From the NCBI RefSeq assembly GCF_900186835.1, contig NZ_LT906448.1:1878606-1942605 (forward strand): a stretch of DNA of 64,000 nt, given 5' to 3'. Numbering within the stretch: the first letter of the stretch is position 1; the number at the start of each line of letters is the position of its first letter. This DNA comes from Pasteurella dagmatis. GTDB taxonomy: Bacteria > Pseudomonadota > Gammaproteobacteria > Enterobacterales > Pasteurellaceae. The notes beneath the pieces are model-generated. The model saw only the letters and a program-made list of their open reading frames with translations, was not told the DNA's origin and did no database searches. A program made the translations under genes and the position numbers. Shown here piece after piece: positions 31,228-40,159 of this stretch.

Positions 31228-32238
31228 TTACAACAGCTGACTTATTCCCATATTGACAAAAAATCCACCAATTACTAACCAGCATAGTACTAGTGTGCCT
31301 AAAATAAGCGGTTTGATACCTGCTTGTTTAATGGCACTAATGTGAGTGGTTAAACCTAGAGCCGTCATCGCCGCGATGAGTAATAGCCCGTCAATTTGTA
31401 CAATCCACTTTACAATATGAGCAGGAATGAGTGAGAAAGAGTTAATAACTGCCATTAAAATAAATAGAAAGGCAAACCAAGGAATCGTGATTTTATTGCT
31501 TTGTGGATTATCACTTTGTTTCGTGAGTAACCAAGAAATAAAGAGTAAAAATGGTGCAAGCATCATTACACGGATCATTTTTGATATAACTGCTGTATCC
31601 GCAACGGCTGAACTGATGTTACCGCCTGCTGCATAAACTTGGGCAACTTCGTGTACACTCGAGCCAATATAAATACCAAATTGATGCTCACTTAACCAAC
31701 TTGCAAGATAAGGATACATTGCTGGATATAAAAACATGGAGATCGTACCGAAAATGACAATTACAGCGACAGAAACTGACACTTGATGTGACTCTGCTTT
31801 TGTCACAGGTTGCATTGACATAATCGCGGCCGCACCACAAATACTACAGCCACCTGCAGTTAAATAAACAATTTGTTTATCCATGTTTAAATAACGAAGT
31901 CCAAGCCAAACAGTAAGAGCAAAAGTACTGATTAACATAATCGCATCTGTGGCGATAGCATTAACACCTACGGCGCTAATATCTTGAAAGGTTAGGCGGA
32001 AACCATACAAAATAATCCCTAAGCGCAATAAAGTGCCTTTTGCGAACATCACACCTTGTGAAGTATGTTGTGAAATTTTGGGGTAAAGCGTATTGCCTAA
32101 GAGGATACCAAGTAGAATAGCGATGGTAAGGGCACTGAGTTTTGCATTTATTGCAAATGCACTTTTGGCGAGCATATCAACAATAACAGTCAGTAATGCG
32201 ACAAAAGCCAATCCAATATACATTGTTTTATTGTTCAT
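31228..32238 (-). CDS. yeiH: YeiH-family membrane protein (UPF0324, putative sulfate exporter)
   Basis: A 336-residue protein with about ten transmembrane helices. Family motifs are [37 protein letters not shown], the glycine/cysteine-rich [16 protein letters not shown] and [18 protein letters not shown]. Members are annotated as putative sulfate exporters on thin evidence. The gene lies downstream of adhE on the same strand, but the strong USS-pair terminator between them implies its own promoter. Product identity is sure at the family level only. Confidence 0.85.
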   Translation of the reverse strand: MNNKTMYIGLAFVALLTVIVDMLAKSAFAINAKLSALTIAILLGILLGNTLYPKISQHTSQGVMFAKGTLLRLGIILYGFRLTFQDISAVGVNAIATDAIMLISTFALTVWLGLRYLNMDKQIVYLTAGGCSICGAAAIMSMQPVTKAESHQVSVSVAVIVIFGTISMFLYPAMYPYLASWLSEHQFGIYIGSSVHEVAQVYAAGGNISSAVADTAVISKMIRVMMLAPFLLFISWLLTKQSDNPQSNKITIPWFAFLFILMAVINSFSLIPAHIVKWIVQIDGLLLIAAMTALGLTTHISAIKQAGIKPLILGTLVLCWLVIGGFFVNMGISQLL

Positions 32239-32356
32239 TAGAATTTCCTTAGTGGATAAGGCTAGTTGAATAAATGTAATGCAAAAGGATAAAGCGATTT
32301 TTGGTGGATGTAAAATTGATTATATCGATATTTTAAGCAAAAATTTTGCAAAAAAT

Positions 32357-32391
32357 AACCGCACTTCTACTGAACTAGCAAAAGTGCGGTT
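32357..32391. terminator. USS-pair terminator after adhE
   Basis: AACCGCACTT (32357-32366) and AAGTGCGGTT (32382-32391) form a ten-pair stem with T-runs on both strands. It ends adhE on the minus strand, just before the yeiH promoter region. Confidence 0.88.
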
Positions 32392-32412
32392 CATTTTTTT
32401 ATTATTTAGGCA

Positions 32413-35037
32413 TTAATACAACCCTTCCTCATAACCATTGTAAGCATTGGTTAAAATCACTTCCATATCAGCAACCACTGGTAAGCGAGGGTTAGCAGGT
32501 GAGCATTGGTCTTCAAATGCGAGTAATGCGATTTGACGACGTGCATCCATCCATTCTTTTTCATCAATGCCTTGCTCTTTGAAAGACATTTTGATACCCA
32601 CACGTACGGCTAAGTCGTAGCACGCTTTCGCGAAAGATTTCACGCCTTCTTCTGGTGTTGAACAAGGTAAACCTAACATACGTGCGATGTCTTGGTATTT
32701 CACATCTGCTTTGTAGTAGTTATATTTCGGCCACGTTGCGGTTTTTTGTGGACGAGTACCGTTATAGCGAATCACATGCGGCATTAATACTGCATTGGTA
32801 CGGCCGTGAGGTGTGTGGAAACGGCCACCAATTTTGTGGGCAAGTGAGTGATTCATACCTAAGAATGCGTTTGCAAATGCCATACCCGCCATTGTCGAAG
32901 CATTGTGCATTTTTTCACGCGACTCAGGATCTTTCTCTTTCACCGAGCGTTCTAAATGTTCAAACACTAATTTAATCGCTTGTAGGGCTAAGCCGTCTGT
33001 AAAGTCGTTAGCAAGTACTGACACATAAGCTTCGGTTGCGTGGGTTAATACGTCTAACCCCGTGTCTGCGGCAACGTGTGCAGGCACGCTCATTACGAAT
33101 GCAGGATCAACAATTGCCACTGTTGGCGTTAATGAATAATCTGCGATTGGGTATTTTTTATCGCCTTCAGTGATTACCGCAAATGGAGTCACTTCAGAAC
33201 CTGTACCCGATGTGGTTGGAATACCAACAAAGCGCGCTTTACGACCTAATTGTGGGAATTTGAACGCACGTTTACGGATATCCATAAATTTCTGTACTAA
33301 ATCACGGAAGTCCACTTCTGGTTGTTCATAGAATAACCACATCACTTTTGCAGCATCCATTGCTGAACCACCACCTAATGCAATAATTGTATCTGGTTGG
33401 TAATTGCGGATTAACTCAGCACCACGACGAACAGTTTCGATTGATGGGTCTGGCTCAACATCAGCAAATAATTGGTAAGTAACGTGATTGCCACGAGCGG
33501 TAATTTGTTTTGCGATTTTTTCGACGAAACCTAAATCCACCATCGTGCGATCGGTCACAATAACCACGCGCTCCATACCTTTCATTGATTGTAAATATTG
33601 GATTGAGTCGCGTTCAAAATAGATTTTTGAAGGCACTTTGAACCATTGCATATTATTTCTCCGTCTTCCCACTCGTTTAATATTTAATAAATTGACCGCA
33701 CTTACGTTATTGCCTACGGAGTTTTTACCGTAAGAACCACAACCAAGGGTGAGAGATGGAAGGAAAGAGTTATACACATCACCGATACCACCGAAAGTTG
33801 AAGGTGAATTCCAGATCACACGAATCGCTTTTACACGATCACCATACGCTTTCGCAATAGCTGCATCTTTAGTGTGAATTGCCGCAGAGTGACCTAAACC
33901 ATGGAAATTCACCATTGCTTCTGAAAGTTCAAAGCCGTTTTCAGTTGAGGTAGATTTTAAAATCGCTAACACAGGTGATAATTTTTCACGTGTTAATGGC
34001 TCTTTTTCGCCCACTTCTTTACATTCTGCCGCAAGAATGTTGGTTTTTTCTGGCACTTTAAAGCCAGCTTGTTCAGCAATCCAAGTAGCGGGTTTACCTA
34101 CTACATTGGCATTTAATTTTGCACCACCGCAGTTTGCACTATTCGCTTTTACGCCAAAAATGAATTCTTCTAACATCGCTTTTTCTTTTTTAGTAACAAA
34201 GTAAACACCGTAAGATTTCATTTCTGCCACAAATTCATCGTACACTTCCTGATCAACAATTGCAGCTTGTTCAGACGCACAAATCATCCCGTTATCAAAA
34301 GCTTTTGACATCACAATATCATGCGTTGCTTGTTTGATATCAGCCGTTTTTTCAACGTATGCAGGCACATTACCCGCCCCTACACCTAATGCAGGTTTTC
34401 CACAAGAATAGGCTGCTTCTACCATTGCATTACCACCTGTTGCAAGAATCGTTGCAATACCTGGGTGTTTCATTAATGCAGCAGTGCCTTCCATTGATGG
34501 GTTTTCAATCCATTGGATACAGTTTTTTGGCGCACCAGCCGCAACAGCCGCCTCATAAACAACACGAGCAGCATGAGCAGAACATTGTTGTGCAGAAGGG
34601 TGAAAAGCAAAGACGATTGGGTTACGAGTTTTGAGAGAAATGAGGGCTTTGAAAATGGCAGTGGAAGTTGGGTTAGTCGTTGGTGTTATACCGCAAACAA
34701 CACCGACAGGATCAGCAATTTCAGTGATACCAGTGACATCATCTTCACTGATTACGCCTACTGTCTTCAGATTGCGCATATTATTGACGACATATTCACA
34801 CGCAAACAGGTTTTTCGTTGCTTTGTCTTCAAACACACCACGACCTGTTTCTTCATAAGCGTGCATTGCTAACACACCGTGTTGATCTAGCGCAGCAACA
34901 GAGGCTTTCGCAACGATATAATCTACTTGTTGTTGATCGAGTTGACGAAATTCCTCTAATGCTACTAATCCCTTTTCAACTAGTGCATTCACTTCCGCTT
35001 GTGCAGGACTGATATTATTTTCAGCAGTATGACTCAT
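32413..35037 (-). CDS. adhE: Bifunctional acetaldehyde-CoA/alcohol dehydrogenase AdhE
   Basis: An 874-residue fermentative enzyme that reduces acetyl-CoA to acetaldehyde and then ethanol, recycling NADH without oxygen. The N-terminal aldehyde dehydrogenase half has the catalytic cysteine near residue 253 in DNGMICASEQ and a nucleotide-binding GAGNVPAYVE. The C-terminal iron alcohol dehydrogenase half has GGGSAMDAAK, TSGTGSEVTPFAVI and iron-binding His residues in GMNHSLAHKIGGRFHTPHGRTNA. AdhE proteins polymerise into spirosomes. It is divergent from satP, the acetate permease gene, which fits shared mixed-acid metabolism. A hybrid CRP/FNR-like site lies between them. A USS core lies near the domain junction. 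Confidence 0.97.
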   Translation of the reverse strand: MSHTAENNISPAQAEVNALVEKGLVALEEFRQLDQQQVDYIVAKASVAALDQHGVLAMHAYEETGRGVFEDKATKNLFACEYVVNNMRNLKTVGVISEDDVTGITEIADPVGVVCGITPTTNPTSTAIFKALISLKTRNPIVFAFHPSAQQCSAHAARVVYEAAVAAGAPKNCIQWIENPSMEGTAALMKHPGIATILATGGNAMVEAAYSCGKPALGVGAGNVPAYVEKTADIKQATHDIVMSKAFDNGMICASEQAAIVDQEVYDEFVAEMKSYGVYFVTKKEKAMLEEFIFGVKANSANCGGAKLNANVVGKPATWIAEQAGFKVPEKTNILAAECKEVGEKEPLTREKLSPVLAILKSTSTENGFELSEAMVNFHGLGHSAAIHTKDAAIAKAYGDRVKAIRVIWNSPSTFGGIGDVYNSFLPSLTLGCGSYGKNSVGNNVSAVNLLNIKRVGRRRNNMQWFKVPSKIYFERDSIQYLQSMKGMERVVIVTDRTMVDLGFVEKIAKQITARGNHVTYQLFADVEPDPSIETVRRGAELIRNYQPDTIIALGGGSAMDAAKVMWLFYEQPEVDFRDLVQKFMDIRKRAFKFPQLGRKARFVGIPTTSGTGSEVTPFAVITEGDKKYPIADYSLTPTVAIVDPAFVMSVPAHVAADTGLDVLTHATEAYVSVLANDFTDGLALQAIKLVFEHLERSVKEKDPESREKMHNASTMAGMAFANAFLGMNHSLAHKIGGRFHTPHGRTNAVLMPHVIRYNGTRPQKTATWPKYNYYKADVKYQDIARMLGLPCSTPEEGVKSFAKACYDLAVRVGIKMSFKEQGIDEKEWMDARRQIALLAFEDQCSPANPRLPVVADMEVILTNAYNGYEEGLY

Positions 35038-35140
35038 AATAATTTCTCCTAATATTTATAAAAATTAAATTTTTAAACTGAAAAAATTATAGTCATTTAT
35101 CTACTTAAAAAGTAGTACAATCGAGAAAATCAAGCCTATT

Positions 35141-35156
35141 TGTGACTTAGATCAAC
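35141..35156. promoter_or_regulatory. CRP/FNR-like site between adhE and satP
   Basis: TGTGACTTAGATCAAC matches the CRP left half-site fully and its right half-site partly; ATCAA is also an FNR half-site. The related consensuses make either regulator possible in the divergent promoter. Confidence 0.4.
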
Positions 35157-35282
35157 TTTTTTTGAAGTGTATATTTTATATACAATATTTTTGCTTTGCC
35201 CTCTTTATTTCTACGCCAAGATAGTGGATACTATCGCACCTTTTCAAAAGGTGATTTTATTAACTCTAAAGGAAACTTTTTT

Positions 35283-35849
35283 ATGTCATCATCAAAAGAT
35301 AAATACGCAAATCCAGGTCCATTAGGCTTATGTGGTTTTGCTTTAACAACATGGTTACTATGCTTAATTAATGGCGGATTCTTTGATACTGAAAGTCTTG
35401 GTATCGTGCTTGGTATGGCATTTGCTTTCGGTGGTACCGCACAAATGGTTGCTGGTATGTTTGAATTCAAAAAAGGTAATACTTTTGGTTTCACTGCATT
35501 CATCAGCTATGGTGCATTTTGGTGGTCCTGGGCCTTATTTGTAGTCTTCTTCAAAGGCAACACACCGGCAGCATTCGTTGGTTGGTATTTAGCGGTTTGG
35601 GGAACTTTCACATTAATGATGTTCTTAGCATCATTCAGTAAACCACGCGCATTACAAGCAATTTTCTTCTTCTTAACCTTAACGTTCTACGCATTAGCGA
35701 TCGGTGATGCAACTGGCAACCACAGCATCGTAAACATAGGTGGATACTTAGGTTTAATCACTGCACTGTGTGCATTCTATTTAGCTGCAGCGGAAATGCT
35801 AATCGACTCTTATGGTCGTGAAATTTTACCAATCGGGGCTAAAAAATAA
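35283..35849 (+). CDS. satP: Acetate/succinate uptake transporter SatP (YaaH/GPR1 family)
   Basis: A 188-residue inner-membrane protein with six helices. The family signature NPGPLGLCGFALTTWLLCL is near the N-terminus (E. coli YaaH has NPAPLGLMGFGMTT), followed by GMAFAFGGTAQMVAGMFEFKKGNTFG and SYGAFWWSWALF. SatP is an acetate-proton symporter that forms hexameric channels. I start at 35283 (MSSSKDKYANPG), preceded by AAAGGAAA; an upstream in-frame ATG at 35196 has no ribosome site and would add residues unlike the family. It is divergent from adhE and ends at its own terminator. Confidence 0.92.
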   Translation: MSSSKDKYANPGPLGLCGFALTTWLLCLINGGFFDTESLGIVLGMAFAFGGTAQMVAGMFEFKKGNTFGFTAFISYGAFWWSWALFVVFFKGNTPAAFVGWYLAVWGTFTLMMFLASFSKPRALQAIFFFLTLTFYALAIGDATGNHSIVNIGGYLGLITALCAFYLAAAEMLIDSYGREILPIGAKK

Positions 35850-35867
35850 TTTTCTATACTGGAAAAC

Positions 35868-35898
35868 AAAAGACCGAGCTTCTGGCTTGGTCTTTTTT
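35868..35898 (+). terminator. Terminator after satP
   Basis: AAGACCGAGC (35870-35879) pairs with GCTTGGTCTT (35885-35894), with one G-U, and T-run. Flanking A and T runs allow use from both sides, so it may also serve greB. Confidence 0.85.
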
Positions 35899-35948
35899 AT
35901 AAAAAACTTATCGAAAGAACCATACTCTTTATACTAAAGCAAAAATTG

Positions 35949-36428
35949 CTACCCTTTTTCATACCAAATTCGATTGACATAAAATATCACAACCCCTGAT
36001 GGCGTATTGACTTTTATTTCATCATCAACGGCTTTACCAATTAATGCTCGCGCCACAGGTGAATCAATAGAAATCCAGTTCTTAGCTGGATCAAATTCAT
36101 CACAACCGACAATACGATATTGCTTTTCCTCACCTTCTTCATTTTCTAATGCGACCCACGCCCCAAAAAAGACTTTTCCCTCTTGTTTTGGGTTGTAATC
36201 CACAATCTGTAGAACTTCCAAACGCTTCATTAAAAAACGCACACGGCGATCAATCTCACGCAAACGACGTTTACCATAAATATATTCTGCATTTTCACTG
36301 CGATCCCCTAATGCTGCCGCATCAGATACTGCTTGAGTCACTTTTGGGCGTTCATCTTTCCATAAAAATTTAAGCTCTTGATCAAGCGCATTCCAACCTG
36401 TACGAGTGATGTAATTTGACTTTACCAT
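35949..36428 (-). CDS. greB: Transcript cleavage factor GreB
   Basis: A 159-residue Gre factor that rescues backtracked RNA polymerase by stimulating transcript cleavage. The N-terminal coiled coil contains ELKFLWKDERPKV and ALGDRSENAEY, whose tip acidic residues (Asp and Glu) enter the polymerase secondary channel. The C-terminal FKBP-like domain has EGKVFFGAWVALE and ISIDSPVARALIGK. The motif RRLREIDRRVRFLMKRLE and GAWV favour GreB over GreA. I start at 36428 (MVKSNYITR), with GGTGGA upstream; a start five codons earlier is less likely. Confidence 0.93.
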   Translation of the reverse strand: MVKSNYITRTGWNALDQELKFLWKDERPKVTQAVSDAAALGDRSENAEYIYGKRRLREIDRRVRFLMKRLEVLQIVDYNPKQEGKVFFGAWVALENEEGEEKQYRIVGCDEFDPAKNWISIDSPVARALIGKAVDDEIKVNTPSGVVIFYVNRIWYEKG

Positions 36429-36578
36429 AATGTCCACCAGCATAAAAAATGATTGTTGTTATTGTACCTCATTACGTACCATCGGGCTAAAAAGTGCTAA
36501 CTATTTTTTATTTTGTCCATTTATGTATAATGCATATTTCGTGACTGATAAAAATTCAATACACAACAAGGAACTTAA

Positions 36579-37139
36579 ATGAAAAAAATTATTACCTTAA
36601 CTGCGATATTAGCATTATCGATAACAGCAATTAGTGAGGCAAAAGGCGGTCGTGGTGGCCGTTCATTAGGCCCATCTCGCCCAGTGGCAACTAAGCCTGC
36701 GCCAGTGAAACAAACTCAACAACAGCAGCAACAAAATGCCCAACAACCTGATGCGACTTTTAACCAACAAGCAATTAATGCAGCAGCGGCAAAAGCACCA
36801 GCAGCGAACCAAGGAAATCGCTTAGCAAGTTTTGCAACCGGTGCAGCAGCAGGTTATTTATTAAGTGAAGTGTTAACCCCAACAGAAGCACACGCACAAA
36901 CCCCAGCGCAAGCAGATGCAGGCAAAAATTTACAACCATTAACTGCACCAGCAGGTAGCCCTGTAGCAACAACGTTCAAAGCATTTGATATAAACAATCC
37001 AGCTCTTGTTGGAATAGTTGGCGAACAAAGCCTATTCTGTTTAAGCGGTGTACTTTATTTAGCAAACAAAAACAGCAACCAAATCTTCGCAGTAACCGAT
37101 AATCAAGCAAAACCTATCGCTTGTAATGTGGTACATTAA
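36579..37139 (+). CDS. Gln/Ala-rich exported protein of unknown function
   Basis: A 186-residue protein with a signal peptide (MKKIITLTAILALSITAISEA). A Gly/Arg-rich start (KGGRGGRSLGPSRP) precedes a glutamine run in residues 46-52 (CAACAG-type codons) and an Ala-rich linker. One hydrophobic glycine/alanine segment (FATGAAAGYLLSEVL) follows, then a globular C-terminal part with two cysteines (QSLFCLSGVLYLA, KPIACNVVH) that could form a disulfide. I recognise no family. AAGGAAC precedes the start, and it ends at its own terminator between greB and tex. It is probably periplasmic, possibly inner-membrane anchored by the small hydrophobic segment. Confidence 0.7.
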   Translation: MKKIITLTAILALSITAISEAKGGRGGRSLGPSRPVATKPAPVKQTQQQQQQNAQQPDATFNQQAINAAAAKAPAANQGNRLASFATGAAAGYLLSEVLTPTEAHAQTPAQADAGKNLQPLTAPAGSPVATTFKAFDINNPALVGIVGEQSLFCLSGVLYLANKNSNQIFAVTDNQAKPIACNVVH

Positions 37140-37147
37140 TTCCTTAT

Positions 37148-37173
37148 AAAAGCGGGCTTAGCTCGCTTTTATT
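37148..37173 (+). terminator. Terminator after the Gln/Ala-rich gene
   Basis: AAAAGCGGGC (37148-37157) pairs, with one mismatch, with GCTCGCTTTT (37161-37170). T-rich sequence follows. Confidence 0.75.
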
Positions 37174-37204
37174 GTCTTTATATTCTTCTCAGTTTTAAAA
37201 AATT

Positions 37205-39520
37205 ATGCTTAATCAACAAATTAGCCAAATTATTGCAACAGAACTTAGCGTTCAACCACAACAAATTCTCGCCGCAATTCAACTTTTAGACAATGGTAAC
37301 ACCATTCCATTTATTGCGCGTTATCGTAAAGAAGTCACTGGTGGCCTAGATGACACCCAACTACGCCACTTTGAAACCCGTTTAATTTATTTGCGTGAGC
37401 TTGAAGATCGTCGTCAAACCATTTTGAAATCCATTGAAGAGCAAGGCAAATTAACCGAAGAACTACATAACCAAATTCAGCAAGTCCAAAGCAAAACGGA
37501 ATTAGAAGATTTATATCTCCCTTACAAACCAAAACGCCGCACTAAAGGGCAAGTTGCGATTGAAGCAGGGCTTGAGCCATTGGCGGATTTACTTTGGAAC
37601 AGTCCAGAAAATGATCCAGAAACGACCGCTCTTTCTTTCGTTGATAGTGAAAAAGGTGTAGCAGATAGCAAAGCGGCATTAGACGGAGCAAGATACATTT
37701 TAATGGAGCGTTTTGCCGAAGATGCGACACTTTTAGCGCAAGTTCGCCGCTATTTACAACAAAGTGCGGTATTAGTTTCAAAAGTTTTAGAAGGCAAAGA
37801 GGCTGAGGGTGCAAAATTTCAAGACTATTTTGATCATCAAGAACTCTTTAAAAATGTACCTTCACACCGTGCACTGGCGATGTTCCGTGGACGCAATGAA
37901 GGTTTCTTACAATTAAGTTTAAATGCTGATCCTGAACAAGAAGAAAGCGTACGTCAAAGTTACTGTGAAGAAATTATCCGCCAACATTTAGGTGTACGTT
38001 TTACAGGACAGCCCGCAGATAAATGGCGTGAACAAGTGATTGCTTGGACGTGGAAAATCAAGGTCGCATTGCACTTAGAAACAGAATTAATGGGCAGCTT
38101 GCGCGAAAAAGCGGAAGAAGAAGCCATCGATGTTTTTGCCAGAAATTTAACCGCACTTTTAATGGCTGCACCGGCTGGGGCAAAAAATACAATGGGCTTA
38201 GACCCGGGTTTACGTACTGGGGTGAAAGTGGCTGTTGTGGATAATACTGGTAAATTACTGGCAACGGATACGGTTTATCCACATACGGGACAAGTAGAAC
38301 GCGCTGCGCTGGCGATTTATCAGCTGGGTAAAAAACATAATGTAGAGCTGATTGCGATTGGTAACGGTACGGCTTCTCGTGAAACAGAACGCTTTGCCAA
38401 GGACATTATGAAACAATTCACTGACTGGCAAGCGCAAACAGTGGTGGTAAGCGAAGCGGGTGCATCTGTTTATTCCGCCTCTGAATTAGCAGCAGCAGAA
38501 TTCCCAGAATTAGATGTGTCCTTGCGTGGTGCGGTGTCAATTGCTCGTCGTTTACAAGACCCATTAGCCGAGTTAGTTAAAATCGAACCAAAAGCGATTG
38601 GTGTAGGACAATATCAACACGATGTAAACCAAAGCCAATTAGCTCGTAAATTAGATGCTGTGGTAGAAGACTGCGTGAATGCGGTGGGCGTGAATTTAAA
38701 CACCGCCTCTGTGCCATTATTGGCGCGAGTCGCGGGAATGACCAAAACCCTCGCACAAAATATTGTTGCCTATCGTGATGAAAACGGGCGTTTCGACACG
38801 CGTGAGCAACTGAAAAAAGTGCCTCGTTTAGGACCGAAAGCGTTCGAGCAATGTGCAGGGTTTATGCGTATCGCAGAAGGTAAAAACCCACTTGATGCTT
38901 CAGGCGTGCATCCAGAAGCCTACCCTGTGGTGGAAAAAATTCTACAAGCCACAGAACAATCTATTCAAGATTTAATGGGCAATGCCAGTGCTGTTCGTCA
39001 ACTTGATGCGAAAAAATTTATTGATGACCAATTCGGTTTACCAACCGTACAGGATATTTTCAAAGAGCTTGAAAAACCGGGTCGTGACCCGCGTGGTGAA
39101 TTTAAAACTGCGACCTTTATGGACGGCGTGGAAGAAATCAGCGACTTGAAAGCGGGTATGGTTTTAGAGGGCACCGTGACCAACGTGACTAACTTTGGTG
39201 CTTTTGTGGATATCGGTGTACATCAAGACGGTTTAGTGCATATCTCGTCACTTTCTGATAAGTTCGTGGAAGATCCGCACCAAGTGGTGAAAACTGGCGA
39301 CATTGTGAAAGTGAAAGTGCTTGAAGTGGACGTGCCTCGTAAACGTATTGCCCTAACTATGCGTTTAGAGGAAAGTGCAGTGAAAAACTCCGACAAAACA
39401 GACCGCACTTTATCGACAAAATCACGTAGCAACCCTTCCACAAAAGGTCGTGATCGCTCAGCTGGCAACAATGCAATGGGCAATGCTTTTGCTGATGCAT
39501 TGAAGAATTGGAAGAAGTAA
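37205..39520 (+). CDS. tex: Tex family S1 RNA-binding transcription accessory protein
   Basis: A 771-residue cytoplasmic nucleic-acid-binding protein, homologous to Tex of Bordetella and Pseudomonas and to the Spt6 core. The N-terminal helical region has [18 protein letters not shown] YqgF-like domain starts at [17 protein letters not shown], then come helix-hairpin-helix repeats ([36 protein letters not shown]) and an S1 domain ([21 protein letters not shown]) near residues 655-720. The tail is basic and low-complexity. Tex affects gene expression broadly; its exact task is unsettled. No clear ribosome site is seen, and yqfB follows ten bases on. Three USS cores lie inside. Confidence 0.93.
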   Translation: MLNQQISQIIATELSVQPQQILAAIQLLDNGNTIPFIARYRKEVTGGLDDTQLRHFETRLIYLRELEDRRQTILKSIEEQGKLTEELHNQIQQVQSKTELEDLYLPYKPKRRTKGQVAIEAGLEPLADLLWNSPENDPETTALSFVDSEKGVADSKAALDGARYILMERFAEDATLLAQVRRYLQQSAVLVSKVLEGKEAEGAKFQDYFDHQELFKNVPSHRALAMFRGRNEGFLQLSLNADPEQEESVRQSYCEEIIRQHLGVRFTGQPADKWREQVIAWTWKIKVALHLETELMGSLREKAEEEAIDVFARNLTALLMAAPAGAKNTMGLDPGLRTGVKVAVVDNTGKLLATDTVYPHTGQVERAALAIYQLGKKHNVELIAIGNGTASRETERFAKDIMKQFTDWQAQTVVVSEAGASVYSASELAAAEFPELDVSLRGAVSIARRLQDPLAELVKIEPKAIGVGQYQHDVNQSQLARKLDAVVEDCVNAVGVNLNTASVPLLARVAGMTKTLAQNIVAYRDENGRFDTREQLKKVPRLGPKAFEQCAGFMRIAEGKNPLDASGVHPEAYPVVEKILQATEQSIQDLMGNASAVRQLDAKKFIDDQFGLPTVQDIFKELEKPGRDPRGEFKTATFMDGVEEISDLKAGMVLEGTVTNVTNFGAFVDIGVHQDGLVHISSLSDKFVEDPHQVVKTGDIVKVKVLEVDVPRKRIALTMRLEESAVKNSDKTDRTLSTKSRSNPSTKGRDRSAGNNAMGNAFADALKNWKK

Positions 39521-39530
39521 GGAAAATAAT

Positions 39531-39845
39531 ATGGATATGAACAAAATCACATTCTTTACTCGCTTTGAACAAGATATTCTAGCCAGTTGTAAAACGATTA
39601 CCATCCGTGATAAATCAGAATCGTATTTTCAGCCAAATCAAGTGTTGGCGGTTTACACTAACGAGACTGATCGCTTTTTTGCCAACATCAAAGTGCTATC
39701 GGTGACACCAATTCATTTTGATAATTTGTCAGAACAACATGCGCAGCAAGAAAACATGACATTATCAGAGTTGCGTCAGGTGATTAAAGATATTTATCCG
39801 CAAGATGAGCAGTTTTGGGTGATTGAATTTGAGTTAGTGAAGTAA
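39531..39845 (+). CDS. yqfB: N4-acetylcytidine amidohydrolase YqfB (ASCH domain)
   Basis: A 104-residue ASCH-fold protein, strongly resembling E. coli YqfB (103 residues). Shared features are [22 protein letters not shown], the Lys and Thr at the active site, [23 protein letters not shown] and a C-terminal FWVIEFELV. YqfB hydrolyses N4-acetylcytidine to cytidine. AAGGA lies seven bases before the ATG. It is cotranscribed with tex, ten bases upstream. A USS core follows the stop codon. Confidence 0.9.
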   Translation: MDMNKITFFTRFEQDILASCKTITIRDKSESYFQPNQVLAVYTNETDRFFANIKVLSVTPIHFDNLSEQHAQQENMTLSELRQVIKDIYPQDEQFWVIEFELVK

Positions 39846-39935
39846 TATCAGATATGAATAAAGTGCGGTCAGAATGTTTAACATTTCTCAGCATTATGTA
39901 GCTGTTGCAAAAGACTTATAGCACTAAAAATCTAC

Positions 39936-39972
39936 AATCCTTGTGAGTTTAACGACTGACAAGGATTTTTTA
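39936..39972 (+). terminator. Intrinsic terminator downstream of yqfB
   Basis: AATCCTTGT (39936-39944) pairs perfectly with ACAAGGATT (39959-39967), followed by T5. It lies 90 bases after yqfB, so it ends that transcript or an independent small RNA. Confidence 0.85.
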
Positions 39973-40106
39973 TAAGTATAAAACCTTAGTATTATTTGTC
40001 AGTTAAACGAAAAATCAAAGAGAGTAAAAATGAGCGATTCGTTGGCAAGGTGACACATAAAATATGTGGATGCCGTCTTATAAATACAGTATGGGGGGGT
40101 ATTATG

Positions 40107-40148
40107 GAATAAAAATAGAGCAAGTGACTCAAAGCCTTTGCTCTATTT
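40107..40148 (-). terminator. Terminator of the hydrolase/amidohydrolase/MFS operon
   Basis: On the minus strand AAATAGAGCAA and TTGCTCTATTT (40138-40148 and 40113-40123) pair perfectly, with further T following, 12 bases after the MFS stop. Confidence 0.85.
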
Positions 40149-40159
40149 AATAGTTGTGA

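Larger units (their letters stand above)
39846..40159. other. Intergenic stretch of about 314 bp with two terminators, no gene seen
   Basis: It holds a USS at 39861-39869, a hairpin terminator for yqfB, about 130 bp of unexplained sequence ending in a run of seven G (40093-40099), and the terminator of the opposing MFS gene. A seven-codon frame at about 40030 with a weak ribosome site was not accepted as a gene. A small RNA ending at 39972 is conceivable. Confidence 0.4.

Noticed and set aside
28000-31230. A complete RTX operon with activator and type-I secretion genes
   Set aside because: No acyltransferase, HlyB-like, HlyD-like or TolC-like gene occurs near the RTX gene; it is an orphan.
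40030-40053. Seven-codon frame after a weak ribosome site in the yqfB-MFS spacer
   Set aside because: Too short and without conservation evidence to call as a leader peptide.
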